The position numbers and the translations under genes are program-made. This document shows positions 6,755 to 12,710 of a DNA stretch of 14,976 bases, in pieces. The stretch lies in NCBI GenBank assembly GCA_050743385.1, contig JBOGFJ010000216.1:1-14976 (forward strand), read 5' to 3'. The notes beneath the pieces are model-generated. The model was not told the origin of the DNA and ran no database searches. It was given only the letters and a program-made list of their open reading frames with translations. The DNA is from JACDBD01 sp050743385. GTDB taxonomy: Bacteria > Actinomycetota > Acidimicrobiia > IMCC26256 > JACDBD01. The stretch's first letter is position 1, and every line of letters starts with the position of its first letter.

Positions 6755-7645
6755 ATGACAAGCGTGCTGGACGGCCAGCGTGAAGAACGGCGTCGCGTGC
6801 TCCACGAGGGACTTCCGCAGTGGGCCCGCCCGGAGGGCGACGAGCTGGTGCTCGGCGACGGTCGCCGGCTCGCCGAAGCCGACGCCACGTACCTAGCGCC
6901 TTGCGAGCCCAGCAAGATCCTGTGTGTGCACCTGAACTTCCAGTCGCGCCTCGACGAGTTCCAGAACCCGGGGATCGAGGCGCCGACGTACTTCCAGAAG
7001 CCACTGACGGCGCTCAACGCTCACCGGGGCTCGCTGCCTCGCCCCACAGGCACGCGGTACCTCAACTACGAGGGAGAGATCGCGGCGGTCGTCGGCGCAC
7101 CGATGCGCAACGTCGCACCCGATGCCGTCTGGGACCACCTGGCCGGCTTCTCGCCCGCGAACGACGTCGGCCTTCATGATTTCCGCGACACCGACGCCGG
7201 GTCGATGCTGCGGGTCAAGGGCATGGACGGCTTCTGCCCGGTCGGCCCCGGCATCGTTCGCGGCGTCGACGTGCGTTCCTCGACGCTGCGCACCTATGTG
7301 AACGGCGACGTCGTGCAGGACGCGCCGGTGAGCGAGATGAACTTCGGGATCGACTACCTGCTGGCCGACCTCTGTCGGCACATCACGCTGCTGCCCGGGG
7401 ACGTCGTGCTCACCGGCACCCCTGCCTTCTCGCGCCCGATGCAGCTCGGTGACGTCGTGGAGGTGGAGATCGACGGTCTCGGGCGGCTGGCGAACACGGT
7501 CGTGGAGGTCCCCGCCCCGTCGCATGCGGTCGGTCACCAACCGACCGACTCGAAGCAGGTTCGCGCGGTGGCGCTCGGGTCGGAGTACCGCCGCCTCCGA
7601 GACGAGGCCAAGGCGCGGGAGGCTGCTGAGGCGGCCCGCGGCTAG
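6755..7645 (+). CDS. Fumarylacetoacetate hydrolase (FAH) family protein, HpaG-like decarboxylase/isomerase
   Basis: A 296-residue single-domain FAH-family enzyme. Metal ligands are visible as Glu106 and Glu108 (Y-E-G-E-I) and Asp137 (N-D-V-G); Lys155 in V-K-G-M-D-G-F-C-P-V-G-P matches the conserved K-x-x-D-x-F-x-P-x-G-P. The segment from Y-L-N-Y-E-G-E to T-G-T-P is the catalytic domain (about 100-270). In the homoprotocatechuate pathway, HpaG of this family decarboxylates and isomerises the tricarboxylate made by HpaE; enteric HpaG is a tandem duplication, this one is a single copy. HpaH hydratase is in the same superfamily and is the main alternative. ATG 6755 follows GAGGAG by eight bases and the previous stop by five. 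Its stop codon overlaps the stop of the convergent amidohydrolase gene. Confidence 0.85.
   Translation: MTSVLDGQREERRRVLHEGLPQWARPEGDELVLGDGRRLAEADATYLAPCEPSKILCVHLNFQSRLDEFQNPGIEAPTYFQKPLTALNAHRGSLPRPTGTRYLNYEGEIAAVVGAPMRNVAPDAVWDHLAGFSPANDVGLHDFRDTDAGSMLRVKGMDGFCPVGPGIVRGVDVRSSTLRTYVNGDVVQDAPVSEMNFGIDYLLADLCRHITLLPGDVVLTGTPAFSRPMQLGDVVEVEIDGLGRLANTVVEVPAPSHAVGHQPTDSKQVRAVALGSEYRRLRDEAKAREAAEAARG
7642..7645. other. Shared CTAG: overlapping stop codons of two convergent operons
   Basis: TAG at 7643-7645 ends the rightward FAH-family gene, and the complementary TAG at 7644-7642 ends the leftward amidohydrolase gene. The two coding regions overlap by four bases and no hairpin with a T-tract is seen on either side, so transcription termination must occur inside the opposing genes or by Rho. 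Confidence 0.9.
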
Positions 7646-8895
7646 CGCCCCCACGCGAGCAGGTTCTTCCTGACGCGGCCGTCCTTGACCACCAGCACCA
7701 CACGGTCCGGGTCGTCGAAGACCATCGGGTCGGCGAGCGGGTCTCCGGGCACCGCCACGAGGTCGGCCAGCTTCCCGGGCTCCACCGAACCAAGCCGGTC
7801 GGCCACGCGCAGGATGCGCGCGTTCGTCAGGGTGGCGGCGACGATCGCGGCCATCGGACCCTCGATCTTGGCCCGGAGCGCGAGCTCGAGGCCCCGGTGG
7901 TCCTGATCGGGGCCGAGGAGGTCGGAGCCCGACCCGATCGTCAGACCGGCCGAGCGGGCGACCTCGACCGCAACGTTCATGTGGTCGCCGACCCGCTCCA
8001 TGCGAGCGGCGACCGCCTCGCTCAGTCCCCACCGCTCGTGCTCGGCCGCCATGACGTGCGCGACGGTCAGCGTGGGGACGAGCACGGCTCCCACCGCCGC
8101 CATCGCCGCCGCGGTCTCTTCGTCGAGCCAGCTGCCGTGCTCGAAGCACCTGATCCCGGCGGCGAGCCCGTTCTGGATGCCACGCACGTTGTGCGCGTGC
8201 GCGGTCACATAGGTGTTGCGCGCCTCCGCCTCGGCGACGGCCGCGCGCAGCTCCTCGACCGTGAGCTGGGTGTGTTCGATCTCGTCGGTGATGGAGACGA
8301 CGCCGCCGCTCACCATCACCTTCAACTGGGTGGCTCCGCGGCGCAGGGCGCGACGCGCTGCGAGACGGACCTCGTCGGGCCCGTTGGCGACCGCTACGCC
8401 CTCGACGAGCCCGGGGATCGACAGGGGGCACCAGCAGTCGGAGAACGGGGCCATGAAGCTGGCGTGCCCTCCGTCCTGGGCGATCGCGGGGCCTGACGGG
8501 AGGATGCGCGGTCCCTCGACGAGGCCGGCGGCGATCGCCTGCACGATGCCGCCGTCGAGCCCGCCGAGGTCGCGGCAGGTCGTGAAGCCGGCCATGAGGG
8601 TCGCCTCGCAGACCCGGAAGACACGGGCGGCGACTTCGGCCGCGGGGAGGTGTCCGGCCTGGGCGTGGTGCTGGAGCTCGAAGGCGATCCCGAGATGCGT
8701 GTGGGCGTCGATGAGGCCGGGCAGGAGTGTGCACCCCTCGAGATCGAGGACCTCGTCGTCGCCGTCGCGAGGCGGGGACGCACCGGCGTCGCCCACAGCC
8801 GTGATTCGGGCGTCGTCGACGGCGACCGTCGCGCCCGGCCTCGGGTCGGCGCCGGTCCCGTCGATCAGCGTGGCACCGCGCAAGCGGAGCGTCAC
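7642..8895 (-). CDS. Metal-dependent amidohydrolase (imidazolonepropionase/Xaa-Pro-type amidohydrolase superfamily)
   Basis: A 417-residue hydrolase with the complete binuclear-metal set: His65-x-His67 (D-A-H-T-H-L), a candidate carboxylated Lys192 (Q-L-K-V-M-V-S-G-G), His233/His235 (T-A-H-A-H-N), His253 (F-E-H-G) and Asp325 (S-G-S-D). The small N-terminal beta domain (RGATLIDGTGADPRPG) and its C-terminal return (G-K-L-A-D-L-V-A-V-x-G-D-P-L) are intact. Such enzymes hydrolyse cyclic or linear amides and related C-N or C-O bonds. I use GTG 8895, which overlaps the upstream stop as GTGA; an ATG at 8928 would add 11 residues and a 37-base overlap. It is the last gene of the leftward operon. It could release an aromatic acid from an amide, but no substrate is evident. 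Confidence 0.86.
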   Translation of the reverse strand: MTLRLRGATLIDGTGADPRPGATVAVDDARITAVGDAGASPPRDGDDEVLDLEGCTLLPGLIDAHTHLGIAFELQHHAQAGHLPAAEVAARVFRVCEATLMAGFTTCRDLGGLDGGIVQAIAAGLVEGPRILPSGPAIAQDGGHASFMAPFSDCWCPLSIPGLVEGVAVANGPDEVRLAARRALRRGATQLKVMVSGGVVSITDEIEHTQLTVEELRAAVAEAEARNTYVTAHAHNVRGIQNGLAAGIRCFEHGSWLDEETAAAMAAVGAVLVPTLTVAHVMAAEHERWGLSEAVAARMERVGDHMNVAVEVARSAGLTIGSGSDLLGPDQDHRGLELALRAKIEGPMAAIVAATLTNARILRVADRLGSVEPGKLADLVAVPGDPLADPMVFDDPDRVVLVVKDGRVRKNLLAWGR

Positions 8896-9701
8896 GACCG
8901 GGGGATGACCTTGGGGAACAGCTCGCACTCCATCGGGTCGCCGGGCGCCAAGCCAGGGTCGCGAGCGAGGCGGAAGGTCCCTGCGTGCGGGTCGTAGACC
9001 GCGTCGTCACCACACCAGCGCGTGGAGAGCCCCCGCCGCCGGCGATCGGGGGCGACATTCCCGGGCGCGCCATGGACAGTGAGCGCGTGGTGCACGAGGC
9101 AATCACCGGGCTCGAGATCCCAGGACAGGATCCGGTGCTCGTCGCGGTGTGCGTCGATGTCGGGCGGCGGCTCGAGGCCCTGGTCGTCGAACGGTCGATC
9201 ACGGATGAAGGTCTCCGGTTGGAAGCGCCGGCCCCATCGGTGCGAGCCGGCGACGTATTCGATCGCCCCGGTCGATCGGTCGACGGGGTCGAGTGCCAGC
9301 CACACCGAGCAGATCTGGTTCCCCGCAACGGGCCAGTAGGGGAGGTCGTGGTGCCATGGAGTCGGCTGTTCGGCGCGCGGCTGCTTCACCAGGAGGTGGT
9401 CGAAGAAGAACGTGACCCGCGAGGCCCGCATCATGCGCTGCGCGATGACCGCGGCGGGTGATTCGAGCGCAAACGACCGGAACTCGGCGTCGCGGTCGGA
9501 CATGAAGAAGTCGTTGTGGAATCGGCCGTCCTGGTTCCCGGGTTGGCGCGAGTAGGGCCCCGGTTCCTGCATGATGCGGTCGACGGCGGTCTGCATGCGC
9601 GCGATCCACGTGTCAGGGAACGCCTGCCGCAGGCGTACTGCCCCGTCGCGCTCGAACGCGTCGACGTCGGAGTCGCACAGAGGCACGGGGGGCGTGCTCA
9701 T
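8892..9701 (-). CDS. Phytanoyl-CoA dioxygenase (PhyH) family Fe(II)/2-oxoglutarate oxygenase
   Basis: A 269-residue member of the PhyH family on a double-stranded beta-helix. The iron triad is His117-x-Asp119 (W-H-H-D) and His210 (T-V-H-G), and an Arg soon after (L-S-T-R-W) should bind the 2-oxoglutarate carboxylate. The segments F-F-F-D-H-L-L-V-K and W-L-A-L-D-P-V-D-R-S-T-G-A-I-E-Y-V-A-G-S-H are typical. These enzymes hydroxylate unactivated carbons; bacterial members act on many small molecules. The ATG at 9701 overlaps the upstream stop by one base (TGATG); GTG at 9704 (giving a four-base overlap) is an equally possible start. It lies between a hydrolase and an amidohydrolase in a coupled operon, suggesting oxidative priming of a side chain before hydrolysis. 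Confidence 0.87.
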   Translation of the reverse strand: MSTPPVPLCDSDVDAFERDGAVRLRQAFPDTWIARMQTAVDRIMQEPGPYSRQPGNQDGRFHNDFFMSDRDAEFRSFALESPAAVIAQRMMRASRVTFFFDHLLVKQPRAEQPTPWHHDLPYWPVAGNQICSVWLALDPVDRSTGAIEYVAGSHRWGRRFQPETFIRDRPFDDQGLEPPPDIDAHRDEHRILSWDLEPGDCLVHHALTVHGAPGNVAPDRRRRGLSTRWCGDDAVYDPHAGTFRLARDPGLAPGDPMECELFPKVIPRS

Positions 9702-10492
9702 CACGGGTCCTGCGCGGCGAGGTGAGGGCGCAGGACGGCGGCGACGCTGCCGGGGTCTTCCATCATCGCCATATGCCCCCGGTCGGGGAGGACGGTCAGC
9801 TCGACGCCCAGCGCGGTCGCGAGCTGCTCGCCCGCGGGCACCGGGCAGGTCATATCGTGCTCTCCCGTCACGACCAGCGCCGGAACGCGCACCCCGGCCA
9901 CCGCGTCGCTCGCGTCGGCTGTGAAGGCGGTGCGCACGATGTCGGCGATCACGTCGATCTTGCGCGACGCCGCGACCTCGACGGCCTGCTCGATCAACTC
10001 GGGATCGGTGCCTGGGGCGAAGCTCGCCTGTGGCATGAACCCTCCGAAGAACTCGCGCGCGCCAGCGTCGCGCAGCGCGGCGATCCCTCCTTCGACGTCG
10101 ATCGCGCCGGCGACGCTCACCGCGCTGCCGAGAGCCGCGACCGACGCGACGCGCTGTGGGTGGCGCGCCGCGACCGTGCAGGCGACGGCACCCCCGAACG
10201 ACGTTCCGACCAGATGAGCGCGGTCGATGCCGAGGGCGTCCATGGCCGCCACGACGTCGTCGGCGTACCCGTCGGCGTCGTAGGGACCGGCCATCACCGC
10301 CGCCCCGTGCCCGCGGAGGTCGATCGTGACGACGCGGCGTTCCGGGCTCAGCTCCTCGACGACCCCCGACCAGACGCTCGAATCCATGTTGATGCCGTGC
10401 ACCAGGACGACCGGGAGCGCATCGCCGCCACCGTCGTCGTGGGCCACGATCGTCCCGACCGGCCCCGCCACCTGCACCGCGGTCGCGCTCAC
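9701..10492 (-). CDS. Alpha/beta-fold hydrolase (PcaD / meta-cleavage hydrolase-like)
   Basis: A 263-residue hydrolase with nucleophile Ser98 (G-T-S-F-G-G), acid Asp213 (V-T-G-E-H-D) and base His240 (D-R-G-H-M), and an oxyanion-hole H-G in V-L-V-H-G-I-N. D-L-R-G-H-G and the A-A-R-H-P-Q-R-V helix place it near enol-lactonase (PcaD) and meta-cleavage C-C hydrolases; an esterase is equally possible. The GTG start at 10492 overlaps the preceding stop as GTGA. The same frame stays open upstream, but that part has the Arg/Gly/Pro-rich composition of a shadow frame and lies over the previous gene. In this operon it may cleave an ester, lactone or beta-diketone intermediate. Confidence 0.87.
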   Translation of the reverse strand: MSATAVQVAGPVGTIVAHDDGGGDALPVVLVHGINMDSSVWSGVVEELSPERRVVTIDLRGHGAAVMAGPYDADGYADDVVAAMDALGIDRAHLVGTSFGGAVACTVAARHPQRVASVAALGSAVSVAGAIDVEGGIAALRDAGAREFFGGFMPQASFAPGTDPELIEQAVEVAASRKIDVIADIVRTAFTADASDAVAGVRVPALVVTGEHDMTCPVPAGEQLATALGVELTVLPDRGHMAMMEDPGSVAAVLRPHLAAQDP

Positions 10493-10917
10493 AGACCGCC
10501 CTCCCACCCGCCGGGCTCGTGCTCGGAGCAGTGGAAGTGGATCATCTTCCATTCGCCGTTCTGGCGTTCCCAGATCTCGGTCGAGCGGGCACTCTGCGAC
10601 ACCTTGCCCATCGCCCCGAAATCGGCGTCGAACTGCATGATGTAGCTGACGAAAGCGACGTCGCCGCTGACGTGGACCTGCTCCTCCTTGATCGGGATGG
10701 TCGCCTGCCCGCCCAGCGCGACCAGGAAGTCCCACAGTCGGATGATGTGCTCCGTCCCGACGTAGACGCTCTTGTTCAGGTTGTACCAGCGAAACCCCTC
10801 CGGTCCCGGCGCCATGTGGGCGCGCAAGTAGCTGGTGTCGCCCGTCTTGTTCGCCTCGACGAAGCCGTGGTGGAGCTCGAGGATCGTCGCTTCGTCTGTT
10901 GTCGTCGCCGTGGCCAT
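10489..10917 (-). CDS. NTF2/SnoaL-like fold protein
   Basis: A 142-residue protein with the order expected of the NTF2-like cone fold: N-terminal helices (ATILELHHGFVEANKTGD), a central acidic/aromatic segment (W-Y-N-L-N-K-S-V-Y-V-G-T-E-H-I), and C-terminal strands (D-V-A-F-V-S-Y-I-M-Q-F-D, then T-E-I-W-E-R-Q-N-G-E-W-K-M-I-H-F-H). Relatives include ketosteroid isomerase-like and SnoaL-like cyclases and small ring-hydroxylating-dioxygenase beta-like proteins, as well as many of unknown function, so no reaction is claimed. ATG 10917 is preceded by GAAGGGA at long spacing (11 bases) inside a hairpin. The downstream hydrolase start overlaps its stop. Confidence 0.8.
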   Translation of the reverse strand: MATATTTDEATILELHHGFVEANKTGDTSYLRAHMAPGPEGFRWYNLNKSVYVGTEHIIRLWDFLVALGGQATIPIKEEQVHVSGDVAFVSYIMQFDADFGAMGKVSQSARSTEIWERQNGEWKMIHFHCSEHEPGGWEGGL

Positions 10918-10928
10918 GAGGTGTCGTG

Positions 10929-10958
10929 TCCCTTCGACAAGGGCCCGCGCGCGCGGGC
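10929..10958 (-). other. Two adjacent hairpins in the LLM/NTF2-like spacer
   Basis: On the leftward transcript, a perfect 16-base palindrome GCCCGCGCGCGCGGGC (10943-10958) is followed by CCCTT-GTCG-AAGGG (10943-10930). The second stem contains the only purine-rich candidate ribosome site (GAAGGGA, 10935-10929) of the NTF2-like gene. There is no T-tract, so an ordinary terminator is unlikely; an mRNA-stability or translation-control element is possible. Confidence 0.4.
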
Positions 10959-10970
10959 GGTTCGGATCGG

Positions 10971-11945
10971 TTAGGCCGGCCGTGAGGCGGCGAGGAGCTT
11001 GATCGTGTCGACGAGCATCTCGGGTGGGCCCATGGGCATCACGCCGAGCTCGTCGATGCCGGTGTCGGCGAAGCTCGCCAGTGCGGCCCCCACCCCGTCG
11101 GGCTCGGCGGCGAGCGTCAGCTCCCCCAGGACGTCGGGGGTCAGCATGCGCGCCGCCTCGAGCGTCTGGCCCGAGGTGTGGAGCTCGACGTAGCGCGCGC
11201 CGTCGAGCGCGCCCTCGGCGAGCACTTCCATCGGTTCGGGTGGAAAGGTGGCGAGCATCGCTCCCATGCCGGCGAGGATCGCGTCGACGCCCGGAGCGAT
11301 CAGCCCGAAGGCGAGGGCAGTGATGCGGAACCCCGAACGGTCGCGGCCCGCAGCCGCCAGCTCGTCCTCGATCAGTGCCACGGTCTCGCGCAGATAGGTC
11401 CGCGAGGCGGAGACCGAGAGTGAGACGCCGTCGGCACACCGCGCCGCGAGGCGCAGCATGCCGGGGCGGATCGCCATGACGTCGATGGGAGGTACGGGGC
11501 CGGAAAACGCGTTGAGCTTGAAGTTCTTGAACTTCCCGGGCAGGAGATCGCGATTGAGCTCCTTCCCGGAGAGGGCCTCGTGGACGGCGTCCACCAGCTG
11601 GCGGGTCCGCGTGATCGGGCGGTCGGTGGTACCGCCCAGCTTGCCGACGAGGCCCGGGTCGCCCACGCCGACCTGGACGCGCACACGACCGGGGGCGAGC
11701 TCACAGAGCGACGCGAGCTCCATGGCCAGCGCGCCCGGGTGCCGGCTGGCGGCGGATAGGCCCATGAGCCCGATCTCGACGCGCTCGGTGGCCTGGAGGT
11801 AGAGGGTGCTCGGCACCACCGCGTCGTGGAAGCCGAGGTGCTCGGCCGACCACACACCGTCGAGCCCGACGTCCTCTGCCACCTGCACGGCCTCGACCGT
11901 CCCGGCCAGTGGACCGAACCCGCTGAACGCCAGGCTCAACCGCAC
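10971..11945 (-). CDS. LLM-class flavin/F420-dependent oxidoreductase
   Basis: A 324-residue luciferase-like monooxygenase-family protein with a TIM-barrel pattern: MRLSLAFSGFG strand, V-A-E-D-V-G-L-D-G-V-W-S-A-E-H-L helix-strand, then V-E-I-G-L-M-G-L-S-A-A-S-R-H-P-G-A-L-A-M-E and R-V-R-V-Q-V-G-V-G-D-P near residues 85-97, and P-P-I-D-V-M-A-I-R-P in the middle. Actinobacterial members usually use coenzyme F420 rather than FMN; that is family knowledge and not directly visible. GTG 11945 has six G five bases upstream (11956-11951). It is the first gene of the leftward operon, with a 53-base gap to the next gene. It may reduce or oxidise the incoming substrate; the reaction is unknown. Confidence 0.87.
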   Translation of the reverse strand: MRLSLAFSGFGPLAGTVEAVQVAEDVGLDGVWSAEHLGFHDAVVPSTLYLQATERVEIGLMGLSAASRHPGALAMELASLCELAPGRVRVQVGVGDPGLVGKLGGTTDRPITRTRQLVDAVHEALSGKELNRDLLPGKFKNFKLNAFSGPVPPIDVMAIRPGMLRLAARCADGVSLSVSASRTYLRETVALIEDELAAAGRDRSGFRITALAFGLIAPGVDAILAGMGAMLATFPPEPMEVLAEGALDGARYVELHTSGQTLEAARMLTPDVLGELTLAAEPDGVGAALASFADTGIDELGVMPMGPPEMLVDTIKLLAASRPA

Positions 11946-12007
11946 GTGATCCCCCCATCGCTCGCGCGCACGCTACGGACCGGTCCGCCCGGTCGTAAGA
12001 TCTCTAA
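11946..12007 (-). promoter_or_regulatory. Promoter/operator region of the leftward operon, with the shared 12-mer and a second palindrome
   Basis: Within the 86-base gap before the LLM gene, the + strand holds TAAGATCTCTAA (11996-12007), identical to 2141-2152. Reading leftward, TTACGA (11998-11993) and TAGCGT (11975-11970) are 17 bases apart as a possible promoter. The spacer holds CGGACCGGTCCG (11987-11976), a perfect 12-base palindrome. The 12-mer overlaps the -35. The two copies have opposite orientation relative to their operons, which fits a roughly symmetrical site. Confidence 0.5.
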
Positions 12008-12031
12008 CAATGTCGCGGCCGGCCACGATCG

Positions 12032-12652
12032 TCAACCTCCCGCAAGGCCGCGGACGATGACGTCGACGACGGTCTCGAGCACCTCGTCGGTGAGTGGGTC
12101 GCGAATGATCCGCATCCGGTAGAAGCCGAACGCCACGAGCATCTCGAGTCCGATGCCGGGGTCGAGGTCGTCGCGCAACTCGCCGCGCGCCCGCGCCCGC
12201 TTGAAGATCACCTGTAGCCGGTAGTAGTCGGGGTCCAGGAAGCCTTCGCGGTAGGTGGGGCCGAGCGCAGGATCGGCGGCGATGCCGGCGAAGAGCCCGT
12301 TCAGGAAGTCCTGGCGTTCGGCGGCGCCCAAGAGCTCGACGCCGTCGCGCGCGATCGCGAGCAGGTCGCCGCGCAGTGTGCCGGTATCGGGGATGGCGAC
12401 GATGCCTTCGGGGAACACCGGGCCGAGGTCGCGCGAGCGGCGTGCCGCGTCGAGCACGAGGTTGGACAGCGAGCGCCAGCGCTTGTAGATGGTGGGCCGG
12501 CTCACCCCCGCCCGCCGCGCGATGGCCTCGATGCTCAGGCCGTCGTAGCCGTGCTCGGCGAGGAGGCCGAGGGTGGCGTCGATGACGGCTTCGCTCAGGC
12601 GCTCGTCGGGGCGCCGGCCCGGGCGGCGGGCGGCCGAGGTTGGTATTGACAT
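12032..12652 (-). CDS. TetR-family transcriptional regulator
   Basis: A 206-residue protein with a standard TetR N-terminus: residues 18-62 (ERLSEAVIDATLGLLAEHGY, then L-S-I-E-A-I-A-R-R-A-G-V-S-R-P-T-I-Y-K-R-W) give the helix-turn-helix, with recognition helix near 51-59. The rest is helical ligand-binding and dimerisation domain (about 75-200), with F-F-x-R-M-R-I-I-R-D-like C-terminal helices. Divergent from the Rieske oxygenase gene and separated by a 58-base spacer with an inverted repeat reaching its own start codon, so it probably represses both genes. No ribosome site is visible before ATG 12652; the predicted transcript starts within a few bases of it, suggesting leaderless translation. 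A longer upstream reading is rejected because it crosses the operator and the divergent gene. Effector unknown. Confidence 0.88.
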   Translation of the reverse strand: MSIPTSAARRPGRRPDERLSEAVIDATLGLLAEHGYDGLSIEAIARRAGVSRPTIYKRWRSLSNLVLDAARRSRDLGPVFPEGIVAIPDTGTLRGDLLAIARDGVELLGAAERQDFLNGLFAGIAADPALGPTYREGFLDPDYYRLQVIFKRARARGELRDDLDPGIGLEMLVAFGFYRMRIIRDPLTDEVLETVVDVIVRGLAGG

Positions 12653-12690
12653 ACGCGCGTAAGCGTATGAGAGTCTCCCCGCGACGGCAA
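12646..12690. promoter_or_regulatory. Divergent TetR/Rieske promoters with shared inverted-repeat operator
   Basis: CATACGCGCGTAAGCGTATG (12650-12669) is a 7-6-7 perfect inverted repeat that includes the TetR start codon. Rightward, a consensus -35 TTGACA (12646-12651) overlaps it; a -10 is less clear (TATGAG at 12666, spacing 14, or GAGAGT at 12669, spacing 17). Leftward, TTGCCG (12690-12685) and TACGCT (12667-12662) are 17 bases apart. The operator thus covers promoter elements of both genes. Confidence 0.65.
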
Positions 12691-12710
12691 GCGATAAGGG
12701 AGTCTCACGC

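Noticed and set aside
6893..9328. Very long open frame on the minus strand (about 811 codons)
   Set aside because: It runs antisense to the FAH gene and out of frame through the amidohydrolase and PhyH genes, is rich in Arg, Gly, Pro and His repeats, and has no domain motif. It is a GC-bias shadow.
10493..10735. N-terminal extension of the alpha/beta hydrolase
   Set aside because: The extension lies out of frame over the NTF2-like gene, has shadow composition, and GTG 10492 gives a standard hydrolase N-terminus with a GTGA overlap.
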